A stretch of 64,000 nt of DNA from Methylomusa anaerophila (GCF_003966895.1 NZ_AP018449.1:2683501-2747500); one strand, 5' to 3'; counted from the first letter of the stretch, positions 7,889 to 16,074 are shown. The notes: generated by a model from the letters alone, not told the origin. Translations and numbers: made by a program.

Positions 7889-8959
7889 TAGCTATAGTAG
7901 GACGAAAATTCAGGGGATATATTGGTGATTGAGGCCAGGCGACGTCCGATAGTCAGTTTATGTCATGTGGGATATGGGAGACAGGAATACTGTCCCAGTG
8001 AATTATCTGATTGGGAATTGACGGATTTACAAGGTCACGGATCAGCCTCTACCAAAACTTGAATGTCGCTTCCGCCTAATGTATTATGGTTTATAGCCTA
8101 TCGTATATTTGTGCGCGGTCAAGAGGTTTGGATAGAAAATGGACAATAAATTTTGGACGAAATTATCTAGCCAATTGACAATTGCCTGTAGTTAAGCATT
8201 CTTCGTCATTTTTATGATCTTATCTCTTCCACCTTGACCATCAAGGGTCCGCTAACGCCAGCGAAAAGAAACCGCTCGCCCTTGACAACCAAGGTTCCAG
8301 AAATTTTGTATAATCAAGCGACGAAGAATTATTCAAAAAACGCAAAAGCCATCTTCAGTAGAAGAATGGCTTTCTTATTTAGCTTCAATATGCGATATTT
8401 ATACCAAAGTATCTACTCTTCAATGTATGGATACGCTAATTAATGAGTCGGATTGACCCGTTACGGGTCAGAAACTTTTATCGACGTGCTTTAAGGCGGT
8501 TTCTGCGGACGGCAATGCTTAATGTCCAGCCTAAAAGGCAATCTTGTATCGGTTTTAAGGGATGTGTCCTGTTGTGATTCAAACGTTCAAACTCCTGTCA
8601 AAAAATTGATGTAAACTATGTCTAAACACTTGATTTTACTGACATTGTCTGGTTTTTCTTTTAGAAATAATAATTATACATAAGACTGGGATTTTGGTTA
8701 ATTTTTGTGATATTTTTAAAATGGGTATGAGAATTTTACATGGGTACTTACGACATAAGGGACATTTCGGATTGAGGGTGCCAGTGTTTAGGATAATTGG
8801 TTATAAGTGAATAGCTTTGAATTATAAGCTGTTTAGGTTTAGATACAGCTCATATGAATGGCTTGAGTAGAATGTATGATGTGGTAGTGATTTTTGCTAT
8901 AATATATGTATAGATAAAGTGCTATAAACATGTTTTCATTTGATTGGGAGGTGTGTGGG
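7889..8959. other. about 1.07 kb without a recognisable gene
   Basis: No supported coding region. The stretch holds GGATTTACAAGGTCACGG at about 8033 (related to 13619), a terminator-like hairpin at 8345-8377, and AT-rich sequence up to the MNT gene. Open frames such as 8234-8443 lack ribosome binding sites and recognisable motifs. It looks like decayed accessory DNA. Confidence 0.5.
8345..8377 (+). terminator. terminator-like hairpin
   Basis: AAAGCCAT (8345-8352) pairs with ATGGCTTT (8366-8373), with an inner TTC/GAA and a short T-rich tail. No gene ends immediately upstream. Confidence 0.45.
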
Positions 8960-9301
8960 GTGGCTATGGATTTACTGAAAGCTAAGGATAATGAGCATGT
9001 TGCACTGGCTGAACTAAAGAAACGTGTACAAGAGAAAACGGCAGTCGCGAAAGTTGTTGTTTTTGGTTCGGTAGCTCGTGGCGAGGCAACAGAAGACTCC
9101 GATCTGGACGTACTGATTCTTACGGAAGAGCAAATCTCTTATTCAGAGGAAACTTCTATATTTGATATAGCGTTCTTTGTTAACCTGGAGTACGATACCA
9201 ACATTAGCGTAGTGGTTGTTCCAAAGGAAAAATGGGAATCTCCTGTCTGGTCGCTGCTGCCACTTCATCAAGCGATTGCCAGAGAAGGAATTGCCGTATG
9301 A
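8960..9301 (+). CDS. MNT-type nucleotidyltransferase (antitoxin of a HEPN/MNT pair)
   Basis: GTG 8960 is preferred because GGGAGG sits 8 bases upstream; ATG 8966 is the alternative. The 113-residue product has the minimal nucleotidyltransferase signature VVFGSVARGEATEDSDLDVLI (GSxxRG then SDxDxL), followed by an acidic stretch and strands ending in VVVPKEKW. In characterised MntA/HepT systems this enzyme adds AMP to the HEPN RNase toxin and so silences it. Its stop codon overlaps the HEPN start in an ATGA, and no other gene lies near, which supports a two-gene module. Confidence 0.85.
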   Translation: MAMDLLKAKDNEHVALAELKKRVQEKTAVAKVVVFGSVARGEATEDSDLDVLILTEEQISYSEETSIFDIAFFVNLEYDTNISVVVVPKEKWESPVWSLLPLHQAIAREGIAV

Positions 9302-9702
9302 CCGCAGAAGGCAGTGTGAAGGAGTTAGCGCGTTATTGGCTGAGCAAGTCGCTGGAGGCGGAAGAAAGTGCGACGCTGCTGTTTGAGCATCGGCAATGGT
9401 CGGCTTGCGTCAGTAGATTGTACTATGCCTCATTTTACGCTATGAGTGCACTTCTTGTATTGCGTCAATTAAGCTACGGAAGGCATTCCGCTGTTAGGGC
9501 CAGCTTACATAGAGATTTTGTAAAAACGGGCGCATTGCCTGTAGAGGCGGGTATGGTGTACAATCGGCTGTTTGAATGGAGACAAAAGGCCGATTACGAA
9601 GCTTTTCTGGAAATGAATGAGCAAATGGCTGAAGATCTGTTGATACAAGCAAGGGATTTGCTTACAATCTTGCGCAAGTATGCAGAAAATGAAATAGGCT
9701 GA
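9298..9702 (+). CDS. HEPN-domain protein (toxin of a HEPN/MNT pair)
   Basis: This 134-residue all-helical protein starts at ATG 9298, overlapping the MNT stop by four bases. The core ACVSRLYYASFYAMSALL is typical of HEPN proteins of the UPF0332 type, with downstream GRHSAVRASLHRDFVKTG and a C-terminal helix DLLIQARDLLTILRKYA. HEPN toxins are metal-independent RNases; in HepT the R-x4-x-H motif is catalytic, and I do not see an unambiguous RxxxxxH here, so nuclease activity is not certain. It should pair with the upstream nucleotidyltransferase. Confidence 0.82.
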   Translation: MTAEGSVKELARYWLSKSLEAEESATLLFEHRQWSACVSRLYYASFYAMSALLVLRQLSYGRHSAVRASLHRDFVKTGALPVEAGMVYNRLFEWRQKADYEAFLEMNEQMAEDLLIQARDLLTILRKYAENEIG

Positions 9703-9736
9703 CGGAGTTTGAGTGGCTAGAGGAGTTTTCTAAAAG

Positions 9737-9986
9737 ATGTTTAGGGTGCCGCGCGTCAGGCAGGTTCGGGCTTGCAATGATTACGTTCTGCGGGTTACGT
9801 TGACAATAGAGTAACGAAGCTTATGATCTAAAGCCTAAATTGAATGATGAGCGCTTTCTCATTTTATTCGATAGAGGCTTTTTTAAAAACATACAGGTTG
9901 ACGGCGGAGGAGTCGGAATTAGTTGGAGCGGTGATGTCGACTTGAGCGAAAACGAACTTTGGACTAAAGGCAAGGAACTGAGTTAA
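9737..9986 (+). pseudogene. DUF2442-family gene with a frameshift
   Basis: From ATG 9737 the frame reads MFRVPRVRQVRACNDYVLRV and stops near 9812. From 9822 another frame continues YDLKPKLNDERF, then GGGVGISWSGDVDLSENELW, to TAA at 9984. Joined, these give the complete DUF2442 fold (about 80 residues) seen in small proteins often paired with DUF4160. The break lies near 9805-9815. The family function is unknown, though the usual context is toxin-antitoxin-like. Confidence 0.65.
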
Positions 9987-10057
9987 CCGAATTCCAAATT
10001 GTGGAATAGGATATGGGATTTGTCTGGTTGCGGATCGCCTCCGCCAATTGAATCTCC

Positions 10058-10103
10058 CCTCCACCTTAGTTATAATAGAAATATATTATGTCTAAGGTGG
10101 AGG
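10058..10103 (+). promoter_or_regulatory. leader hairpin sequestering a ribosome binding site (copy 2)
   Basis: CCTCCACCTTAG (10058-10069) pairs with CTAAGGTGGAGG (10092-10103), with further A-T pairing inside. As in the copy at 5601-5646, the 3' arm is a perfect ribosome binding site. Confidence 0.5.
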
Positions 10104-10110
10104 TTTTATT

Positions 10111-10182
10111 TTGCATGTGACGTGCCATTTCTGTGGCACCGGATTTGACCAAGCCAAAAATTTCCAGATAGGTGCAGGCTGA
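10111..10182 (+). pseudogene. remnant of a small CHxCG zinc-ribbon gene (copy 2)
   Basis: TTG 10111 lies 7 bases after AAGGTGGAGG and starts a 23-codon frame beginning MHVTCHFCGTGFDQ. Only the first zinc knuckle is present; a functional ribbon would need a second CxxC. It is a truncated paralogue of the remnant at 5656. Confidence 0.45.
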
Positions 10183-10230
10183 ATTCCAGAAGGTCATAGA
10201 GTGCTTGATAAAAGAAGGAAGGATTTCTTG

Positions 10231-11955
10231 ATGAATCTTAACGATTTTGAAAGCTATATCGATAGAAAAATTCTTGCAAGAGGATATGACTATTTTGAAA
10301 ACAACTGTGTGGTCTCAATAAAGGAAACGGATGACAATATATATGAGGCGGAAGTGGCAGGCACAGAGCTTTATCTAGTGAACGTTGAGCTGGATGGCGA
10401 AGCCAATATAATTGATACCCAATGCGGCTGCCCTTATGACATGGGAGAGTATTGCAAGCACCAGGTGGCGGTATTTTTTGCATTGAGGGATATGAAGGCG
10501 GATCATCCTCAAAAAGATAGCGATGATTTAAAAAGTAAAATTAGTTTGGGACCGGGGAATAAATTTTTTGTCCTCCCGCAAGGGAAGGCCCGCAGTATTG
10601 AAGATATTCTTTCCCAAAGAACAAAGGAAGAACTGGTTGGGTTCTTGCTGGATATTGCAGCCGAGTACGATGAGATAAAACAACGGATTGAGTTGAATTT
10701 TGGCGATACAAATGATGCTGAGGAGATCAAAAAATCGATTGAGCTTATTCGTACTTTTTTCAATAAGAATTCCGACCGGCATGGCTTCGTTGCTTATGGT
10801 GATACTTATGAAGCCGTAAGAGGTGCGGACTTGGTATTAAAAAAGGCCCGGGCTGCCTTTGAACACAAGAAAACCCTTCATGCTTTAGATCTTACCCTTT
10901 GTGTAATACATGAGCTGATGGACCTGCTGGAAAACTGTGATGATTCTGATGGCATTGTTGGTGGGGCTATTGAGGAAAACCTTGATTTTATAAAAGAAAT
11001 GGTTGAGGAGGAAGAATTCAATCCGGCCGTTAAAGAAGGCTTCTTTAACAAGCTTATGGAAGAAGCGGCCAATAAACGGTATGATGGATGGTCTGACTGG
11101 AAGCTGGAACTGTTGGAAAATTGTTCGACACTGGCGGATATTCCTTCTTTAAGAAACAGATTGGAAAATCGCCTGCAATCAATGCTGGATGACGAAGAAG
11201 GGGATTCCTGGAGCGTCAATTATTTCAATGAAAAAGTATTTCAAATCAGATATAATATGATATTGCAGAATGAGGACGAGAAGGCGGCGCTGGATTTTGT
11301 AGAGCAAAACCTCCAGTTCTCCAGCTTCAGAAAAATGACCATAGGACGGGCGATGCAGAGCAAGGATTATGATCAGGTAATCAAGCTTGCACTTGAAGGA
11401 GAGGCAAAGGACAAAGATTTGCCGGGTCTTGTGAATGACTGGAGGGAGTACCGGTACAAAGCATATAACCTTTTAGGGAAGCTTGATGAACAGCGTGGAT
11501 TGGCAACAGATTTTATTCTGGCTGGCAGCTTTGAATATTATAAGGATTTGAGAAGCACCTATAATGACGAAGAATGGGCTGTTGTATATCCTCAAATCAT
11601 CTCCCGGCTGGAAGATCAAAAGAAATTTCATAGCGACATTTATACCCGTATTCTTATCGAGGAAGGGGAAAAGAAAAAACTCCTTGAGTATGTTAAAAAA
11701 AATCCCTCAGCAGTTGAAAGCTATTATAAACACCTTGTTCCTGAATTCAGGGAAGAGGTTTTTGATTTGTTTTTGAAATATATCGAACAGGTGGCAGCAA
11801 GGGCGGGCAACAGAAGGGATTATCAAGGAGTTTGCGCTATTATCCGGAACTTGAAAAAAGCAGGGGGAAAAGATCAGGCGTTGGAAATCAAACAGAAGTT
11901 TTCTATCAAATATGCAAACAGACCGGCGTTCAGGGATGAATTGACAAAGGTATAG
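10231..11955 (+). CDS. SWIM zinc-finger protein
   Basis: This 574-residue cytoplasmic protein starts at ATG 10231, 8 bases after AAGGAAGG. The N-terminus holds the SWIM zinc finger CGCPYDMGEYCKH (about residues 65-77, pattern CxC...CxH), preceded by the strand-rich YEAEVAGTELYLVNVEL typical of the family. The rest is long, helical, acidic and rich in charged residues, resembling the TPR-like scaffolds often found C-terminal to SWIM domains, with no enzymatic motif. SWIM proteins commonly accompany helicases or VWA-MoxR systems, but neither lies nearby. It stands alone in accessory DNA, and its function is unknown. Confidence 0.8.
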   Translation: MNLNDFESYIDRKILARGYDYFENNCVVSIKETDDNIYEAEVAGTELYLVNVELDGEANIIDTQCGCPYDMGEYCKHQVAVFFALRDMKADHPQKDSDDLKSKISLGPGNKFFVLPQGKARSIEDILSQRTKEELVGFLLDIAAEYDEIKQRIELNFGDTNDAEEIKKSIELIRTFFNKNSDRHGFVAYGDTYEAVRGADLVLKKARAAFEHKKTLHALDLTLCVIHELMDLLENCDDSDGIVGGAIEENLDFIKEMVEEEEFNPAVKEGFFNKLMEEAANKRYDGWSDWKLELLENCSTLADIPSLRNRLENRLQSMLDDEEGDSWSVNYFNEKVFQIRYNMILQNEDEKAALDFVEQNLQFSSFRKMTIGRAMQSKDYDQVIKLALEGEAKDKDLPGLVNDWREYRYKAYNLLGKLDEQRGLATDFILAGSFEYYKDLRSTYNDEEWAVVYPQIISRLEDQKKFHSDIYTRILIEEGEKKKLLEYVKKNPSAVESYYKHLVPEFREEVFDLFLKYIEQVAARAGNRRDYQGVCAIIRNLKKAGGKDQALEIKQKFSIKYANRPAFRDELTKV

Positions 11956-12359
11956 GCTCATTTTAAATAGAACAGGGACCAGCTAATTAAAGTCAAGCCC
12001 TAAATACAATTTTTGATCAAAGTAAAAAAAAATAAGCATAGGAAACAAGCCTTTCTCAAACGCGAACGTTAATTAAGAAAGGCGCAAACAATGTTCATTT
12101 GATTCTTGCCCTAAACTCAATGTTTGTATAAATCACCTGCTGTTCTCTCCGATGATTCAACCGAATAATGCTCTTTCAGCTGGTCAAACAAACTTGGGCC
12201 GCACTCATACCTGGATTTTGCCGCAGTCAGTCGAGCACTACTCCTTCATAAAGTTTTAGGTTAGTTTTTCTTTCGCCCAATAATATCGCTATATCTAAGC
12301 AGCGTGGATGAAGAGGCTTGTGAATTTTGGGAGCGTGTTTGGGATGAAGTTAACGCCCG
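11956..12359. other. interval with decayed coding traces
   Basis: No intact gene. A weak stem GCCTTTCT / AGAAAGGC lies near 12040-12085. On the minus strand a stretch ending near 12125 reads RYECGPSLFDQLKEHYS, and on the plus strand near 12300 SSVDEEACEFWERVWDEVN; both look like protein debris but I cannot assign families. Confidence 0.35.
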
Positions 12360-12569
12360 CTATGAATTATACAGTTTACTAATTGCGTTCATCGCATTTT
12401 TACTAAATTCTCTAACGCTTATATCAGTGTCAAAATGTTTATCTTGCCATTTCGTATAATCGAAAGGTTCTTTAATGATTAAGGAAATGAAGCGTTCTGC
12501 ATCGACTTTACCGAGTTTATTAATTAAAATACTCATACCTTCATTTTTGATAACGCTATCCGTTTTCAT
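12360..12569 (-). CDS. small protein associated with a PIN toxin
   Basis: This 69-residue protein contains GKVDAERFISLIIKEPFDYT, a pattern I associate with small proteins encoded next to PIN-domain genes. It lies one base downstream of the PIN gene on the same strand and may be its antitoxin or partner, although an antitoxin more often precedes the toxin. It is acidic/basic mixed and probably helical, with no other motif. Confidence 0.6.
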   Translation of the reverse strand: MKTDSVIKNEGMSILINKLGKVDAERFISLIIKEPFDYTKWQDKHFDTDISVREFSKNAMNAISKLYNS

Positions 12570-12570
12570 T

Positions 12571-13050
12571 TTATTCGACCTCCAGCCTAGTTAAGAATTC
12601 AATCGGATCTATTACGTCAATTTCAGAAATATCTTTATTTAATAGTTTCCTATCCGTAGTAAGATAATAATCACATTTTGATGCAACAGCACAAGAAATA
12701 TGCAAAGCATCTTTTGTTTTGATTCCTTTTACTGTTAAGGATTCAGCAAATAATAAAATTTCTTCGGATTCAATAATGGTTTCAGCGGCAATATCTTTCC
12801 AAAGAATGATAGAATTTCTTCTGATTTCAAAAGGGTTTTGCATATTTTCATATTCTAAAACATATGACCAAACAAAATCAAATTCCCCCTTCAATATTTG
12901 ATCTTGGACATATAGTTTTGCTTGGGTTTCTAAATGGATTCTTAATTGAGTCTGATTGTCAAAAGGGCGGTTAAAACAACAATTATCCAAATAAATTTTT
13001 AATTTTTTGGATTCCGCTTTTCGTTTGGCATATTTTTCTATTAAATTCAC
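12571..13050 (-). CDS. PIN-domain ribonuclease-like protein
   Basis: This 159-residue protein reads KIYLDNCCFNRPFDNQ near residue 18, a known PIN subfamily start in which the aspartate is a metal ligand. Later it has KTKDALHISCAVASKCDYYLTT, with the conserved Asp of the third PIN motif and the TTD that follows. It would be a magnesium-dependent RNase, probably a toxin. The gene sits 13 bases downstream of an XRE-type regulator and directly upstream of a 69-residue protein, so the three form one minus-strand operon. Confidence 0.8.
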   Translation of the reverse strand: MNLIEKYAKRKAESKKLKIYLDNCCFNRPFDNQTQLRIHLETQAKLYVQDQILKGEFDFVWSYVLEYENMQNPFEIRRNSIILWKDIAAETIIESEEILLFAESLTVKGIKTKDALHISCAVASKCDYYLTTDRKLLNKDISEIDVIDPIEFLTRLEVE

Positions 13051-13063
13051 GCAACCGTCCCCC

Positions 13064-13450
13064 TTATACCGTCCCTTTTATCAATATCTTTGGTTTAACA
13101 AATTCATACTCGCGTTCAAGTGTATCATCGACTGCTTTTTTACCACGTTCATCTAGAGTGCGGTATTTTTTTATAATGGTCTGTTCTTGAGGGGTATAAG
13201 GGTCAGCTATAGGGGGCGAGACATCCTTTCCTGCTATAAGAAAAGTGGAAGAAACCTCCAAAGCATTTGCAACTCTTTCTATTAATTCCAAAGGAATTTT
13301 GCGCTTGCCAACCTCATAACCAGCATATGTAGATTGAGGTATGCCCAATACCTTTGCAAACTCGTTTTGTGATAGCCCTTTATCTTGACGAACATTAGCA
13401 AGCCTTTTGCCAAATTGAATATAAATATCTGTGTCCGTTATGATATTCAC
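13064..13450 (-). CDS. XRE-family transcriptional regulator
   Basis: This 128-residue protein has an N-terminal helix-turn-helix (about residues 13-68): FGKRLANVRQDKGLSQNEFA then GIPQSTYAGYEVGKRKIP, a canonical Cro/CI-type motif. The C-terminal part has YRTLDERGKKAVDDTLEREY, common in phage-type repressors. It is the first gene of the operon with the PIN protein and probably controls it. The start ATG lies after an AAGGTGAATATC-like site on the minus strand. Confidence 0.85.
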   Translation of the reverse strand: MNIITDTDIYIQFGKRLANVRQDKGLSQNEFAKVLGIPQSTYAGYEVGKRKIPLELIERVANALEVSSTFLIAGKDVSPPIADPYTPQEQTIIKKYRTLDERGKKAVDDTLEREYEFVKPKILIKGTV

Positions 13451-13703
13451 CTTCTTTCACTTGATTAAAGATTAGCACAGTATAGCGCAATTTGCAATTG
13501 AAAACAATAAAAATATATTGACTTAAACGTAATATGAGGTTAAAGAGGGACAGGGGGACAGGTGTGCGCCACGAAAAGTGTCCCTCAGATTGTACAGAAC
13601 TGTCTTTGAAAATGGGTGGATTTGCAGGGTCACGGATCAGTCTTCTGAACCCTTGGCCGTACTCTCGTTAAACCCTATTGTGACTGGGCTTAACGGGATA
13701 TAG
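13451..13703. other. interval with GGGACA repeat and shared motif
   Basis: GAGGGACA near 13543 and TGTCCCTC near 13580 form an imperfect inverted repeat of the GGGACAGG type common around Firmicutes repeats. GGATTTGCAGGGTCACGG at about 13619 resembles a motif at about 8033. No gene is seen. Confidence 0.4.
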
Positions 13704-13706
13704 ATG

Positions 13707-13751
13707 TTAAAAGAACTCTGCTGTCATGATGACAATAGAGTTCTTTTTTGT
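13707..13751 (+). terminator. intrinsic terminator
   Basis: AAAGAACTCT and AGAGTTCTTT form a stem followed by TTTTTTG, just upstream of the CsoR-family promoter. Confidence 0.65.
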
Positions 13752-13754
13752 ACC

Positions 13755-13784
13755 TTGACAATATCCCCCTGGGGGGGATATCAT
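13755..13784 (+). promoter_or_regulatory. promoter with embedded CsoR-type operator
   Basis: TTGACA (13755-13760) and TATCAT (13779-13784) are 18 bases apart. The spacer contains the dyad ATATCCCCC-TGG-GGGGGATAT (13761-13781), a G-tract palindrome of the kind bound by CsoR/RcnR/FrmR tetramers. A repressor there would occlude RNA polymerase. Confidence 0.7.
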
Positions 13785-13796
13785 ATTGCTGGAGGG

Positions 13797-14078
13797 ATGA
13801 ATTTGGAGAACCATGTTCACGCACACCAGAAACAGGTTGTAAATAGGCTCGCAAGGGTCGAAGGTCATGTGAGAGCCGTCAAGCAAATGGTTGCAGATGG
13901 GCGGGATTGTCCCGAGGTTCTGCTCCAGATTGCCGCCATCCAGAAGGCCATTGACAATACCGCAAAGTTAATTCTGAAGGACCATCTGGAACATTGCCTT
14001 GTCCACGCAGTCAACGAAGGCGGGCATGAGGATTTCCTGGAGAAGCTCCAGGAAGCTCTTGACCGTTATATCAGATAG
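13797..14078 (+). CDS. CsoR/RcnR/FrmR-family metal-sensing repressor
   Basis: ATG 13797 is reported, but it almost touches GGAGG; TTG 13803, giving a product that begins MENHVHAHQKQ, has better spacing. The roughly 92-residue all-helical protein shows the family core VVNRLARVEGHVRAVKQMV, CPEVLLQIAAIQKAI and DHLEHCLVHAV. The cysteines in CPEV and LEHC, with nearby histidines, are the usual ligand positions of the Cys/His/Cys sensors. The metal or thiol effector is not deducible. The operator in the upstream promoter indicates autoregulation, and the small membrane protein downstream is the likely co-regulated target. Confidence 0.88.
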   Translation: MNLENHVHAHQKQVVNRLARVEGHVRAVKQMVADGRDCPEVLLQIAAIQKAIDNTAKLILKDHLEHCLVHAVNEGGHEDFLEKLQEALDRYIR

Positions 14079-14089
14079 GAGGGAGATTA

Positions 14090-14278
14090 ATGAGAGCGGT
14101 ACTATTTTTGGCAGTCTTGTTGGCCACTCCATCCGTTGCTTACGCTCACTCAGGCGCAGTCTTTAGAGTAGCTGTAAACTATATTCCTATGCTACTGGCA
14201 TTGGTTCCTATTTTCTGGACTCCGATTTCTAAATTTTTCAGGCGATGGAGGGACTTATTCAGAAAAGAAGACAAGTAG
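14090..14278 (+). CDS. small membrane protein downstream of the CsoR-type repressor
   Basis: This 62-residue protein begins with a cleavable-looking signal segment (AVLFLAVLLATPSVAYAHSG), then one transmembrane helix (YIPMLLALVPIFWTPI) and a basic tail. AGGAGGGAG precedes ATG 14090, and the gene starts 11 bases after the repressor stop, so the two are co-transcribed. It may contribute to metal handling given the operator upstream, but no metal-binding motif other than AHSG is seen. Function unknown. Confidence 0.65.
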   Translation: MRAVLFLAVLLATPSVAYAHSGAVFRVAVNYIPMLLALVPIFWTPISKFFRRWRDLFRKEDK

Positions 14279-14644
14279 GAATAAGGGACTCCAAAAATAT
14301 TGATCCATTAGAGTTTAGTTGAAAAGATACGAAAGTTCATCGGGGAATATGTTGAATAACTATCGTTAAAAGAAATTTTAAATAATACTTTCACTGTGGC
14401 GTTGGCAAGATAGCTTTGTTCGTTAATATCCGGTAGAATTCAGTCCTGAACAATATAAAAAAGTCCAGCCTCTGATCTCAGAAGCTGGACAATCCATTTT
14501 TAATATTAATATTTGCATTAATCTATAAATTATCTGCATCCCTTGCCTAAGGCATAATCCTATTTCTGTCCCGCGGCAACAGATCCCATATAATTGGAAT
14601 CCAGAGAACAACGGTAGCGTTTTCTTGGGATAGAGAGCTTCGAT
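14279..14644. other. intergenic stretch between convergent units
   Basis: Contains the minus-strand terminator at 14456-14490 and otherwise no recognised gene or RNA. A 62-codon open frame across the terminator is not credible. Confidence 0.5.
14456..14490 (-). terminator. terminator downstream of the zur gene
   Basis: On the minus strand GTCCAGC-TCTGA / TCAGA-GCTGGAC is followed by TTTTTTAT, a strong intrinsic terminator. Confidence 0.65.
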
Positions 14645-15058
14645 TCAGGTCGGCTTGCAATCCTCGCAAAACCCAAATACCTCCAGATTATGGCCCATTA
14701 CATGAAAATTTTCATCTTCAAGCTTCGGAATGAACTTCTCCATCGGGCAATTAGCCATTGCTATGATTTTGTGGCAGTTCATGCAGACAGCATAATGCTT
14801 ATGCTTGAAACGGTTTAGTTCATACACTGCCATTTCATTATTCATTACATTGGTTTTAATCACCATGCCCTTTTTTACGAAAAGCTCCAGTATCCGGTAG
14901 ACGGTTGACATCCAAGCCACATCCCCGCTTTTCTCCATTTTAGAGCATATATCCGCAGCACTTAAGGGTTTTTCGGAATTTTCAAGTACTGAGAGCACAC
15001 TTTCACGCTGCCGCGTTCTCTTTATTCCCGCAGGCCATCTATTCTGTTTCTCTTTCAC
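14645..15058 (-). CDS. zur: Fur-family regulator, probably Zur
   Basis: GTG 15058 is chosen because GAGGTG lies 6 bases upstream; the resulting 137 residues is the normal Fur length. The winged-helix part contains KRTRQRESVLSVLENSEKP and WMSTVYRILELFVKKG. The C-terminal part carries the zinc knuckles CMNCHK and CEDC and the histidine-rich HKHYAVC. The tail GHNLEVFGFCEDC resembles Zur more than Fur or PerR, and the gene shares a block with znuABC. It is expected to repress zinc uptake when zinc is replete. A dyad upstream (15169-15191) suggests autoregulation. Confidence 0.88.
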   Translation of the reverse strand: MKEKQNRWPAGIKRTRQRESVLSVLENSEKPLSAADICSKMEKSGDVAWMSTVYRILELFVKKGMVIKTNVMNNEMAVYELNRFKHKHYAVCMNCHKIIAMANCPMEKFIPKLEDENFHVMGHNLEVFGFCEDCKPT

Positions 15059-15168
15059 TGTATTCACCTCATTCTTTTTTAACCAAGGGCTGTACAGCAT
15101 CTCCAGTATTCGGCATGGATTTGCTGTATTTCTAAAAAGCGTGCTCTCAAATTCTTTTTATATGACAC

Positions 15169-15191
15169 GTAAATGCGTTTTATTCGCATTT
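15169..15191. promoter_or_regulatory. putative Zur/Fur-type operator upstream of zur
   Basis: TAAATGCG-N7-CGCATTTA is a perfect 8-7-8 dyad about 110 bases upstream of the zur start, close in form to the TGCAAAT-N7-ATTTGCA boxes before znuA. Confidence 0.55.
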
Positions 15192-15267
15192 AAACTTATT
15201 ATAGAGTGCGAACCCTGTAAAGTCAAGTTTTTGCGGGTGTTAGCAGGATGCTGGGATATGGGCGTCA

Positions 15268-16074
15268 TTAGCATCGGGTGGTGCGCAGCTTTTTTGTGAG
15301 CAAAACCAGGACAAGGACGGCAACGGAAATCAGAGCGGTAAATCCACCGGGAGCTACATCGAGATAATACGAAATAAACAGCCCGAGCATGATGTCAATT
15401 ATGCTGAAAACGATTGAAAATATCAAGGTTAGCTTGAATCCCTTTCCGAGCTGCAGCGCTGTGGCGACGGGGAGGGCAATCATGGAACTGAGTACCAGCA
15501 CGCCAACGATTTTTATAGATATAGAGATTGCAGAGGCCACGAGGATGGAAAAAATATAATTGATTAATCCTACTTTTACGCCGGCTACTTTGGCTGCCTC
15601 TTCGTCATAGGCGATATAAATCATCTGATTGTATAGAAAAATCAGCGTCAAAACGGAAATGGCACTGAGGACCAGCACCATGATCATATCAAACCGGGTC
15701 ACGGTAAGGATACTGCCGAACAAAAAGGAATCAGCATTTGCGTGGAGCTTGCCGGAGCTGATTATGGTGATCGCGGTGCCCACGCTCAGGGAGAGCACAA
15801 TAGTGAGAATCAAGTCGGTGTACTTTTGGAAATAGCTGCGCAGAAACTCAATCAGCGCACCACAGATAGATGTAAAGACAAATGCGCCAAGTATGGGGTT
15901 TTGATTTGACATTAGCCCGATTGCGACACCGGCCAGCGAGGCATGGGATAATGTGTCCCCGATCATGGAATAACGGCGGAGCACCAAGAAGATACCGATG
16001 CAAGGGCATAAAATCGAAATAAATATAGAAACGAAAATTGCGTTTTGCATAAAGCTATAACTAAATATCGTCAT
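15268..16074 (-). CDS. znuB: zinc ABC transporter permease
   Basis: This 268-residue integral membrane protein starts at ATG 16074, overlapping the znuC stop in an ATGA. It has about eight hydrophobic helices and the ABC-3 family signature SMIGDTLSHASLAGVAIGLM near residue 36. LVLSSMIALPVATA and YYLDVAPGGFTALIS are further conserved parts. It forms the inner-membrane channel of the ZnuABC importer. The order znuC-znuB on the minus strand, with znuA divergent and zur next door, supports zinc rather than manganese. Confidence 0.9.
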   Translation of the reverse strand: MTIFSYSFMQNAIFVSIFISILCPCIGIFLVLRRYSMIGDTLSHASLAGVAIGLMSNQNPILGAFVFTSICGALIEFLRSYFQKYTDLILTIVLSLSVGTAITIISSGKLHANADSFLFGSILTVTRFDMIMVLVLSAISVLTLIFLYNQMIYIAYDEEAAKVAGVKVGLINYIFSILVASAISISIKIVGVLVLSSMIALPVATALQLGKGFKLTLIFSIVFSIIDIMLGLFISYYLDVAPGGFTALISVAVLVLVLLTKKLRTTRC

